This document shows positions 54,915-64,000 of a stretch of DNA of 64,000 bases, piece after piece. The DNA comes from Pelobates cultripes (lineage: Eukaryota; Chordata; Amphibia; Anura; Pelobatidae). Made by a program: the position numbers and the translations under genes. The stretch lies in the NCBI GenBank assembly GCA_933207985.1, contig OW240914.1:202592395-202656394 (forward strand), read 5' to 3'. The notes below the pieces were generated by a model. That model was not told the DNA's origin. It made no database searches and saw only the letters and a list, made by a program, of their open reading frames with translations. The number at the start of each line of letters is the position of its first letter. The first letter of the stretch is position 1.

Positions 54915-57900
54915 CCATTCTAGACGCGTTTATGGTTGGGCTGTTGTTGTGCCCTCTCTCACATTCCCATAACTTTGCAATAGAAGCAGTTTCTGTCCAG
55001 ATAGACATGCTACTATACTCTGTTAAGAGTTACATAATACTACTTGTAGGCGCAACTTTTTTTCATGGCATTTTGGTTACTTTTTCAAAAAATCCTTCAT
55101 GCAGCATAACACATCCATAGAACAGTATGTCAGCATTTGAATTTTTATTTTTTTAAATGTGTGTTACTGATATGTTCTAATATAATATTTTTATTGTACT
55201 TTTTCAGTGTCTCTGGTACCCCTGTTGAAACGTCCATAATGAGATGGTGATTTTGGACAGAGGTCTACAGCTCCTTTGTTTTAAAGGTAATTAAAATTGG
55301 AAACAAAATGTATTTATTTATTAATTTATAAAATATGTTACCAGGAAATATACATTGAGATTTCTCTCGTTTTCAAGTATGTCGTTTTCAAATGCTAACT
55401 CCTCTGTAATGTAAAGTGATCTGACCACAAGCCGCACTCGACTAGTCTTGTGTTTTGTTTAATATATTTAGCTTAGTGTACTCAACGTTCTTTAAAAGAG
55501 AGTAAATTATTCATTCTTCTCCCTGGAGTATTTTGAATATCTCATCTTCTATGACTCCCTGTTCACATACTATATACTCCTAGAGATTGTATTTACAGTA
55601 TTCAGGGCTCCGTATATTTTTACTATACAATGAAACAGGTGTAATCATGCTGTCAAATATCTCAATCCTCATTCTTACTATTCGCTTTTGATGATATAGA
55701 TCTTTCCTTATAGCAAAAAAAGCTCTGGGCTCAGTCTCATTTAACTTACTTACAGCTTGTTTAAAACTTGCTGATGTTGTGATGGTCATACTGAGACACC
55801 AAAGCAATATTTAGTTAAGGATTCAAGTTAAATTTAAAAAAAAATTTTTTTTTTTGTATTGCCAGGCTATGTTGGAGGTCCTCTTCATAGTAGTTAGCCA
55901 TACACATATAATGGGAGCTTGATCTCCATGTTGGATAGAGCTATTCCTGGCACTATATACTCTCTAATTTGTATCATCCATCCGTCTTTCTGTTTATCTA
56001 TCTATCTATCTATCTATCTATCCATCTACATCACAATGTATATATATATATATATAATTTTACTAAATTGGCTAGCAGTGTTATTGCCAGCTGTAATTTC
56101 CAGTGGTAATACAATTGTTTGACCCCATGCAAACTTTGTTCTTCTTTATTTTGTTTGTTTGTGGGGTAGCATTTCTGTTTGTTGCTGTCAAAGTGTATTG
56201 TAATCTGGTAATGCATTGCTTGGCAGCAGCAAGGCCTGAACCCTAGCTGTTAGGTTGCAGATCTATTAAATCGGTAAAACTAGATTTCCTGCTGGTTTCA
56301 CCTCTTTGAAGAAAACAAACACACACAGTTCAGATAAAAATAGAAGTTCAGTGTGTAGCTGTACACACCTTTTGTTTTTCATTTATAGACATGATAATGT
56401 ATATACAGGATATATGAACATTTGATGATCAAAGAAAAACTGAAAAAGTTACTTGAAAAATTACAAATTTGGGAGCATCGTGAAGAGTTTTGATAAACTT
56501 TATAATATGTGTATACTGATATACTTTACAATATGTGTACTGCTAAAGTCTTTTATGATTACATTTGCATTTGAAAATAAAATTGTGTTCACATTTTTCA
56601 ATAACTCTATTAACAATTTCAAATGGTTTCTCAAAGCACCATGACCACTTCAGTGATTTGAAGTGCTCATGGGTCTGAGTGCTATATGTGCAGTGTTCAC
56701 TACAAAGAGCCAAGAAGTGCAGAAAAAAGTGAGCATGGTGACTGGGTGACATTGGTCATTGTTCACACACATTGTTTTCCGAGTCGCAATGCCTGTGTCA
56801 CACTGATTCTCATTGTATGCACACAATCACCAGGTGTATTCAGACAGGTGAAAGTACTCCTTATGCACACATTCACTGTCTCATAGTGCTGATTTTTAGG
56901 TCTGCAGGAGACATGCCCAAAAAAGCAAGTCAAGCATGATGGACCAGGACCAGCATTTGAAATAGTCCACCTGAACGTCAAATATGCATTGGGTCACATT
57001 ACTCTTTGTGCACACACATATTATTACCTGCACATGCCCTTACTTTGAAAGAACAATTTTTCTTTCTAGAAATATTCAAAGTACTGTGCAGTCTTCACTA
57101 TTTTTTTTTTTTTTTTTAAAGAGTCTTGTAGAGTAGATTTATTGCAAATTGGTTCTGGTCTGTATTTCCAGATGACCCAATAATTCACATCAACTCTCTG
57201 AACCTTGGATATTAAGAGATTAGATTGTAAGCTCAGTAGGTCGTAGGTCATGGTGCTTATAAACATGTCAGGGCTCTACAAACATAAATTGTGATCTTTT
57301 ATTATAGATTAGCTTTGGCTTGCTGGCTAATACATTGCTTTCAGATGACTGCCTCTAGGAGCTATACAGGTCAGGGACCCTGGAAGTTCCTACAAATGAC
57401 TTTTTCGATATGGTGTAGCATGAGGTAAGAGTACTTCAACACAGCTCATCCATTTTCCTGTAGATCTGCTGACAGTCTCTTTCCAGAATCTCAAAAAATA
57501 TCTCTCCAGTATAATGATACTAACATACAATGAATATCTGCTTTAAAATACTGTGTTAAGTATTATGTCATTGTGCTGAGTAAATGGCATATTTAACATA
57601 TGGAAGTTACATGCATGTGTGATGTATCTTGTTCTTTAGTGGAAAGTCTTTAAAATACTTCTATCACCATGTTACAAGTGTGGGATGTAGGCAAGCTGTG
57701 GGAAAAACTGGTATAACAGACCAAAACTCTCAATACTGGCACGTCAAGAAAGGTGTGGATTCACAGTGAGGAAATGCACGTTAATCAGTTCTCCTCACAA
57801 CCAATAGCAGAAAAGGGGGCACAACAAGTCTGCCAAACAGGGACGCACTTGAACAGAGTGCTGCTGAAGCATTCGATTTATGTGCAAAAAGGCAATGGAA

Positions 57901-57979
57901 CATACATGATCAGCAAACTTGTCTTGTGAATACTGGGGAAAAAATACAATAGAATAGGAAGTCCATATTGGGACTGTCT
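54915..57979. other. unique sequence with microsatellites
   Basis: (CTAT)n at 55995-56028 and (TA)n at 56038-56057; a T-run at 57102-57118. AGCACCATGACCACTTCAGT at 56635 resembles a T2-type subterminal segment. No gene seen. Confidence 0.35.
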
Positions 57980-59400
57980 CACCAGATCTGGGACGGTTGG
58001 GAGTCTCCTCCCTCCCTTATATTTCTAAGATCTTGAAGAGTGTTGTCCACAAACAGCTATGTATCTTCGTCAACTCTCCTGATATTCTGCTGGCTTTCAA
58101 CATGCCCATTTAGCTAAAACGGCACTCCGTTCTGTTCATAATTTCCTTGCCCCAATTAATGTTCTTGAATTTCTTGCATGAACTAAGCTCTCTTCTATCA
58201 TTCTCCTTGATCTCTCTGCTGCATTTGATATATTCGATCCTCCTACCCTTTTATCTATCTTGACAAACCTAACCTTGCTATTACTGGGATTGTTTTCTCA
58301 TGGCTCTCATCCTATATTTCTGGTCACACCTACACAGTCTCTATCAACTATACATCCACACCACCCATCCCTCTTTCAGTTGGTGTACCGCAATAGTCCA
58401 TATCCCCTTCTCTTTTCAATGTACGACCTTGGCAGAACTCCTATGCTCTCATGGCTCCAATGTCCATTTTGCTGCAGATGGCATCCAGATATTCTTATCT
58501 TTCCCTTTCTGCAGACCTGACCTCGCCTCTCGCATTTCTACCTGCCTTTCTGATATTGTCTCATGGGTGTCCTCATACTTTCTATAAATTTACCCAACCA
58601 GAACAGAAGTATTGTTCTTCCCTCTCCCATCTCTTTTACCCACCCTTACACCACCGTCTATTCTCTTCAATACCCTCCCACTTTCCTCATCACCCACAAC
58701 CACAACCTTCCCTCCACACATAGAAATATATAGCCACTGTTACTTCTATTTGTCACTTCATCCTCTTCAATATCCAGAAGATCCATTCTTTCCTCACATT
58801 CCCTGTTTCTAAGTGCTTATCCATTTCCTCATCCTCTCCAGGCTAGATTACTGCAACTCACTCCTGCTTGGCCTTCCTCAGCACTCAAGCACCCCCTCCA
58901 GCAAATCTAAAATGCAGCCACTTGCATCCTTCGCAACTCCAGTCTGTTCATGCCATACTCCTTCTTCAAAAACTCCACTGACTTTTTATCCATCAGTTTT
59001 CAAATGCCCACTCTTTATGTACAAGCCCCTCCACAACCTTGCTTCCTCCTATATCTCCTGACTAGTATCCCAATATACTCCTACCCACCCTTTCTGCTCA
59101 CTCCCCATCACATCCCTTTAACCATGGCATACACATGTGCTCTTTCTCGATTCTACTCATTCTTACTCCTATCCCCTCACTACTGGAACAAGCTCTAACA
59201 TTCCGTCAGTCACCTCTCTCATTCTTTCGACAACTTTCTCTGATATTCAAATATAATCTGATACTTAATAACTTGTTCTTCTGGTTGGTTCCCCAAAGAC
59301 CACTTGATCTGATTTCACTCACTGCATAATTTGCTCTATGTAAATTACTGGATAAGGGTGCTATTCAAGAATTATCAAATAAATATATGTTATGCTGGAA
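57980..59400 (+). pseudogene. L2-type LINE ORF2 remnant
   Basis: Reverse transcriptase landmarks occur in order but in shifting frames: ISKILKSVVHKQLC (about 58027), IILLDLSAAFDIFD (about 58198, with the domain A Asp), GIVFSWLSSYISGHT (58290), VGVPQ-stop (58383), then FAADGIQIFL (58470) where the canonical YADDTQ has lost an Asp. DIVSWVSSYF, LSRLDYCNSLLLGLPQ (58825), YKPLHNLASSYIS (59023) and SPHYWNKL...FRQSPLSFFRQL (59180-59240) follow the L2 C-terminal half. It lacks the 5' part and is dead. Confidence 0.85.
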
Positions 59401-60002
59401 AAAAAGAAAAAGTGTATCTCCCATCTATATTAGTGAATGTAGCTGAATATTTAAATTTTTATTTCAATGATCACAGCCCTTGTTGGGCATGTAAGATTCC
59501 CTTGTTCATTTAGTGAATCGTATAAAGCAGGGGCGGGCTGGGCCAGGGGTCAGGGAGGCAATTGCCCTCCAGGCCGCCTTACATCGTTTGAAAAACGGCC
59601 GCTGCAAGGCCTGGGCGCCAAGAGGAGGGGGGTTCCGCGCGGAGCAGGCCGATGGCCTGTCACAGGGAGCCCAGCAGGTTGCCAACTGGCCACCTAGGGC
59701 GCCCGGTAGCAAGGCAGAGTAGGCACCTGCTTGTCCCATATGGCAGGTGCCTACTCTGCCTCACTATACCGGAATGGAGTGTGGAAGGAGGCAGGCGGCG
59801 GCAAGGGAGCACTGCCTCTGCTGATGATCTTCCTGCTCCCTCGCGCGCCCTCTCTGGTGATGCCGGGAGCCGGAATATGACGTAATTCCGGCCCCGCATC
59901 ACTAAACTGCACGAAGGAGCAGGAAGATCATCGAAAACACTGGACCCCGGGGAGAGGCCCCAGAGGACTTCTGAAGGTAGGAGCAACAAGAAATAAAATT
60001 AA

Positions 60003-60390
60003 TTTGTGTGTGTGTGTCTGAAAGTAAGTGTGTGTGTGTGTGTGTGTCTGTCAGTAAGTGTGTGTGTCTGTCAGTAAGTGTGTGTGTCTGGAAGTGTGTG
60101 TGTGTGTGTGTCCGGAAGTGAGTGTGGGTGTCAGTGAGTGTGTGTCTGGAAGTGAGTGTGGGTGTCAGTGAGTGTGTGTCTGGAAGTGAGTGTGTGTGTC
60201 AGTGAGTGTGTGTGTGTCTGGAAGTGAGTGTGTGTGTGTGTCTGTCTGTCAGTAAGTGAGTGTGTGTCTTGAAGTGTGTGTGTGTCTGTCTATCAGTGAG
60301 TGTGTGTGTGTGTATCTGTCTATCAGTGAGTGTGTGTGTATCTGTCAGTGAGTGTGTGTGTGTCTGGAAGTGAGTGTGTGTCTGTCAGGG
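60003..60390. repeat. GT-rich minisatellite
   Basis: Units of GTGTGTCTGGAAGTGAGTG and GTGTCAGTGAGT in tandem, inside the hAT-like element. Confidence 0.9.
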
Positions 60391-60884
60391 ACACCCTTCT
60401 TTCCGCATGGGCATGCTGGGCAGTTGCCCGTGGCCCCTACCGCGCTGCCCAGCATGCCCGGCTGACAGGGGAGATCCTTTGATCTCCCCTGCCGGCCAAT
60501 GGAAAGGTGGCCCTGTTTTCTGGCCGTGGGCCCCCTTGGGCCGGTGAGGGAGATCTCCCTTCGATCGGGGAGAGAGGTAGCTAGGAACCAGGGCTGCAAG
60601 AGAGGCTGACCTGTAAGGCAGATCGCTCCTCCCGCAAGCAGGCTGTGTGGAGCGGTGCCGCACATTACCATGGCAATGCTCCACACAGCATTCTGCGCGC
60701 AGGAGGACAGGAGACAGCCTGCAGCCAGACAAGCTGCAGGCTGTACAGAATTCACAACTGGACCACCACGGCTGTCTGTGTCCCAGTCTCTTTCACCAAA
60801 GGTAAGAAGAAGGGTGGGGGGACATAAAGATTTTATTTAATGTATAGTAGAATTAAAAAAAAAACCAAATATTTGCTATCTGCA

Positions 60885-60960
60885 CACCTCAAACACACAC
60901 ACAGCACCCAACACACATATAGCACTCCACATGCATGCAGCACCACACTCACATAGCACT

Positions 60961-61000
<40 letters not shown>

Positions 61001-61080
61001 CACCCCACATTCACATAGCGCTCCACACACACAGCACCACACACACACACCGCACCCTTACACACAAACACATACACTGC
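60885..61080. repeat. CA-rich minisatellite
   Basis: (CA)n with interspersed CAGCACCCCACA and TAGCACTCCACA units. Confidence 0.9.
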
Positions 61081-61089
61081 ACCCCTCAC

Positions 61090-61372
61090 TGCAGTGTGTG
61101 TATTCAGCAGTCTGTGTGTGTGTTCAGCGAACTGTGTATGTATTCAGCCGTCTGTGTGTATGTTTGTGTGTGTTTGTATTCAGCGGACTGTGTGTATGTA
61201 TTCAGCACTCTCTATGTGTACTCAGCAGTCTGTCTGTGTGTGTAGTCAGCAGTCTGTGTGTGTGTGTCTATTCATCAGTCTGTATGCGTGTATTCAGCAG
61301 TCGCCGTGTGTATGTATTCAGCAGTCGGTGTGTAACTGTATTCAGCAGTCGGTGTGTGACTGTATTCAGCAG
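61090..61372. repeat. ATTCAGCAGTCTGTGTGT minisatellite
   Basis: About a dozen tandem units of roughly 24 bp based on GTATTCAGCAGTCTGTGTGT. Frames through it are artefacts. Confidence 0.9.
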
Positions 61373-61635
61373 GCTCCCCCTTGTGGCTCCGGTGCTCAGT
61401 TAGTGAGTCAGAGCACAGGCTCAGAGATTCTCAGCCTGCGCTCTAGCAACATTGAAAGTCTGAGCCGCAAAGAAGTGGGTATGGCAAAGAGCTACTGATT
61501 AGCACAACATCAATATCCGTTATAAAACCAGGAAAAGGTGGGCATGGATGGTGAGCTGATTCGGGGGTGCAATGGGCCACTTGACTGGATTTGCCCCCCC
61601 AGGCCTGAGGCTGCCAGCCCTCCCCTGGTTTAAAG

Positions 61636-62236
61636 GATGTCAGTTGAATATTATTATTGAAAAAGTTCTTAATTTACTATAGAGTGAAAAAAAAATGTAA
61701 TTACAAAAACCACAATGTTATACTTTCTGCGTTTTTACAGTGGATAGACTTATCCCAGGTGGCCTAAATGCAGTTCTATACTACAATACTTTTATTGGAC
61801 ATTGTTGAAACAGCATGTATGTAATAACAGGAATAAACACATATTTATTCTAGGCAGGTTACTTGCAATATGAATTGCAGTAATTGCTAAAATTGTCCTA
61901 ATAAATATCCCAAATTTATTTTGCTTTTTAGTATAATACTTTGGAGAGATATTGGATATATAGCATCTGTATAATTCTGTTAAGTCTAAACACTTTCCCA
62001 CTTATCTTTTCTAATTTAATTTTCTTGGTTATTTATCCATGGATTATGAACTCCTGATTGTAATTTCCATATGTATCTACCCCTGATTTAATGGGTGTTT
62101 TGGAAGTTTTTTTTTTTTTATCCTGTGAGTTTGTATTCTGATGGAGATGGTGAGTTGAATCCTGAAGTAGAAAAATGATTTCATTAAATGTATTACTTTG
62201 TGCTCAAATTGTGAACAAGCCGAGCCATAGAATATG
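61636..62236. other. AT-rich unique sequence
   Basis: No supported feature. Confidence 0.3.
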
Positions 62237-62395
62237 GACTGCCACCACAACCAATTACACATCTGTAGTGCTCCCTCCTCCTAGTGCCCGGACTGCCACC
62301 ACAACCACTTACACATCTATAGGGCTTCCACCTCCCAGTGCCAGGACTGCCACTGCAACCACTAACACGTCTATAGGGCTCCCAGTGCAAGGAAT
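62237..62395 (+). repeat. 54-bp tandem repeat, about three copies
   Basis: Three imperfect units starting GGACTGCCACCACAACCA and containing ACACATCTATAGGGCT. Because the unit is a multiple of three, it keeps an open frame (repeated RTATTTTYTSIGLPPPSA), which explains the 137-codon frame here. Confidence 0.85.
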
Positions 62396-62811
62396 TAGCT
62401 TATTGGTCAAGATTCCTGTCATCATTCACATAATTTTCTTTCCCTCTCTCTTGTTTTGCCACTTTTCAGAAATCCGAAGCACTTTGGAACTTCGGCCAAT
62501 TCAGCACTTCAGTTCGGTTCGGCACTTCCGAACTACCGAACTTCGCACTTTGGACGTTTGTAAGCATCCGAATGTCCGATTGCAGTAAATTTGTCCAAAT
62601 ATACATTCGGAACGAAACTAATTGCACATGTCTAGTTGTTACAAATTAAGCTGTGTGCCAACCTCGATTGATACAGACCCTATTACTGAAGCGAAATGCT
62701 GCTGCTTTGAGAGTTTACAACTAATGGAAATTTGCAATTTATGCTGGATTATTTACTTTTTTGTATACCTGTTTTTAGAAGACTGGGGCAAATTGAACTG
62801 TGAACACATAT
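62396..62811. other. unique sequence with CCGAAC-rich patch
   Basis: 62470-62610 repeats TTCGG, CCGAAC and TTCCGAAC motifs, reminiscent of the CGAAC-rich LTR-like region at 17349-18350. Unclassified. Confidence 0.35.
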
Positions 62812-63212
62812 TTAAAGAAACACTGTAGGCCTTAAAACAACATCAAAGTATTTAAGTGGTTATGGTACATGGAGTCCATGAGTGCCAGGTTCCACATTAC
62901 TACTTAACAATCTACTCATTGTTTAGTAGAGATGTTTGGCCCCTGACAGCCTGCAGCCTGGTTTCTAACTCATTGACAGAGAGTTCTCAGCTGATACTCT
63001 CAGCAAATTCCTGTCTGCTATGGTGTGAAGAACATTGCTCTGCCTCTGCCATATTACCATTGGAGGTCAGGATGCAGACTGCTGGGGTCTGTGAATCAAT
63101 AAATGGTGAGTAAACCATTTAGAAGTGATGCGGAATCTGGCACCAATGGCCTTCAGGCACCATAACTACTTCAATCTGTTGAAGTGATTAAGGTGCCTAT
63201 AGGTTCCTTTAA
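62812..63212 (+). repeat. T2-type MITE
   Basis: Left TTAAAGAAACACTGTAGGCC; right GGTGCCTATAGGTTCC then TTTAA; TTAA at 62812-62815 and 63209-63212. 401 bp, no coding frame. Confidence 0.75.
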
Positions 63213-64000
63213 ATGCACTTTGCTCGTTTTACTTGATACATGAGTGGTAAAGCAGCACTTTTATTGATAGATATGTCATCATGCTAATTCTAGTGTCCCT
63301 GTCTGCCCCTCCCACTCCTGAATTTGTACTTGCCATCTTGTGTTTTTGTCATGTAAGAGAAGTAGGTGGACTGAAAGGAGACATAATGTGAGACCCAAAT
63401 ATATGCAGAGGGTTCCATGAAGACATTTTCCTCTGTTGTATGAAGTCCTGAGGTTAATTTTCAGAACTTGTCTGGATCTACTCAACTTCTACAAAGATTG
63501 TTCCTGTCAGCTTTGTAGCTAAGGATTGACAAAGACAAAGCATGCTCTTTAAGATGTTGGCTAGAACAAAAATCAGACGTGCAACATTACTTTTGAATGC
63601 AACAATACAGTTAAAAGACTGCATTTCATCAAATGTACCTGTATTGTTTATAAGAGTTTTTTTTTTGATCATTTGCATTCAGATGGATGACATGTTCACT
63701 TAAAATAATTTTTTTTTTTACTATAATCCAGTTTCAAATCCAGGTGAGAAGGAACAGCACGCAGAGAATAAATGTAGTCACAATGGATGAATTAATGACA
63801 GATTTGGAGCATGCACCATAAGAAATGACAGCTATCACAATATGCAATACAAAGTGTCAGAAAGCATATATATATATATATATTTAGGTCTTCACAGGAT
63901 CTCAGTTCCTGGTGAATGCTGTCACTGCACAGAGGTGGATATATTCGGTTTAACAGCATACAAAATAATCCACGTTAAATATAAGGATTTAGTTTGGCTC
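63213..64000. other. unique sequence with TA microsatellite
   Basis: (TA)n at 63868-63884. No supported gene or repeat otherwise. Confidence 0.3.

Larger units (their letters stand above)
59528..61627 (-). mobile_element. hAT-like non-autonomous element, CTGGTGGTCC family, 2.1 kb
   Basis: Ends CAGGGGCGGGCTGG and the inverse CAGGGGAGGGCTGG; flanks GTATAAAG and GTTTAAAG (59520-59527, 61628-61635; 7 of 8). On the minus strand it has the CGTGGTGGTCCAG core (about 60755-60767) and ATTGCCATGGTAATG, as in the copies at 31.3 and 36.9 kb. Contains three GT/CA minisatellites and a GC-rich left part. No transposase frame. Confidence 0.72.

Noticed and set aside
60345..60755. 136-codon minus-strand frame
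   Set aside because: Lies wholly within the GC-rich part of the hAT-like element, where stop codons are rare by composition; overlapping frames of similar length exist.
61094..61498. 101- to 134-codon Cys-rich frames
   Set aside because: Translation of the ATTCAGCAGTCTGTGT minisatellite in two frames; not a small cysteine-rich protein gene.
1..64000. Bacterial-type operons, ribosome binding sites, phage or plasmid features
   Set aside because: No long intact frames, dense eukaryotic transposons and microsatellites; ribosome binding site and operon logic does not apply.

Overview
This looks like a non-coding, transposon-dense stretch of a vertebrate nuclear genome, most likely an anuran amphibian. 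No host gene is recognisable with confidence. The amphibian call rests on the repeat types: many TTAA-flanked elements with AGGGA/AGGAA ends (the T2/Kolobok MITE type first described in Xenopus), several degenerate Tc1/mariner elements, L2-type LINE remnants, and short retroposed elements carrying degenerate type-I hammerhead ribozyme motifs, as in amphibian Penelope-like elements. Species cannot be told from the sequence. All classifications come from reading termini, target-site duplications (TSDs) and motifs; no database search was possible.

Layout. 0-3.5 kb: mostly unique sequence with one T2-type element. 3.5-6.6 kb: a gutted Tc1 element followed by a 1.7-kb hAT-like element with an exact 8-bp TSD and an internal minisatellite. 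8.0-9.7 kb: a Tc1 transposon broken by a 22-bp deletion at its first catalytic Asp. 11.4-12.05 kb: a retroposed element with a 14-bp TSD and a hammerhead motif at its end. 13.9-19.1 kb: minisatellite, a Tc1 nested inside a second mariner-type element, a probable solo LTR and another hammerhead-family-like repeat. 19.7-22.7 kb: a rearranged Tc1 copy, a GATA microsatellite and a fifth Tc1 element. 23-31 kb: mainly unique AT-rich DNA with T2-type elements and low-repeat blocks that could be conserved non-coding elements. 31.1-32.45 kb: a T2-type element holding a hAT-like element and a hammerhead inverted repeat. 34.9-35.5 kb: a retroposed insertion (15-bp TSD) and two candidate hammerheads. 36.7-39.9 kb: nested TTAA element, hAT-like element, foldback MITE, telomere-like array and T2. 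41.4-43.0 kb: hammerhead inverted repeat, pogo-like MITE, hAT MITE. 44.6-50.9 kb: a possible minus-strand terminal exon, a TATA/GC-box promoter-like site and several MITEs. 52.8-53.4 kb: L2 tail inside a hAT MITE. 58.0-61.6 kb: L2 reverse-transcriptase remnant and a 2.1-kb hAT-like element with three minisatellites. 62.8-63.2 kb: the last T2-type element.

Nothing here acts as a gene set working together. The most notable observations are: (i) repeated, mostly divergent hammerhead ribozyme motifs in small retroposed elements with 14-16-bp TSDs; (ii) a family of hAT-like non-autonomous elements sharing a CTGGTGGTCC core, a splice-donor-like AAGGTA and internal tandem repeats; (iii) patch-like sharing of 49-bp and 28-bp segments between neighbouring unrelated elements; and (iv) an internally inverted and duplicated Tc1 copy that keeps all three catalytic residues but has one in-frame stop.
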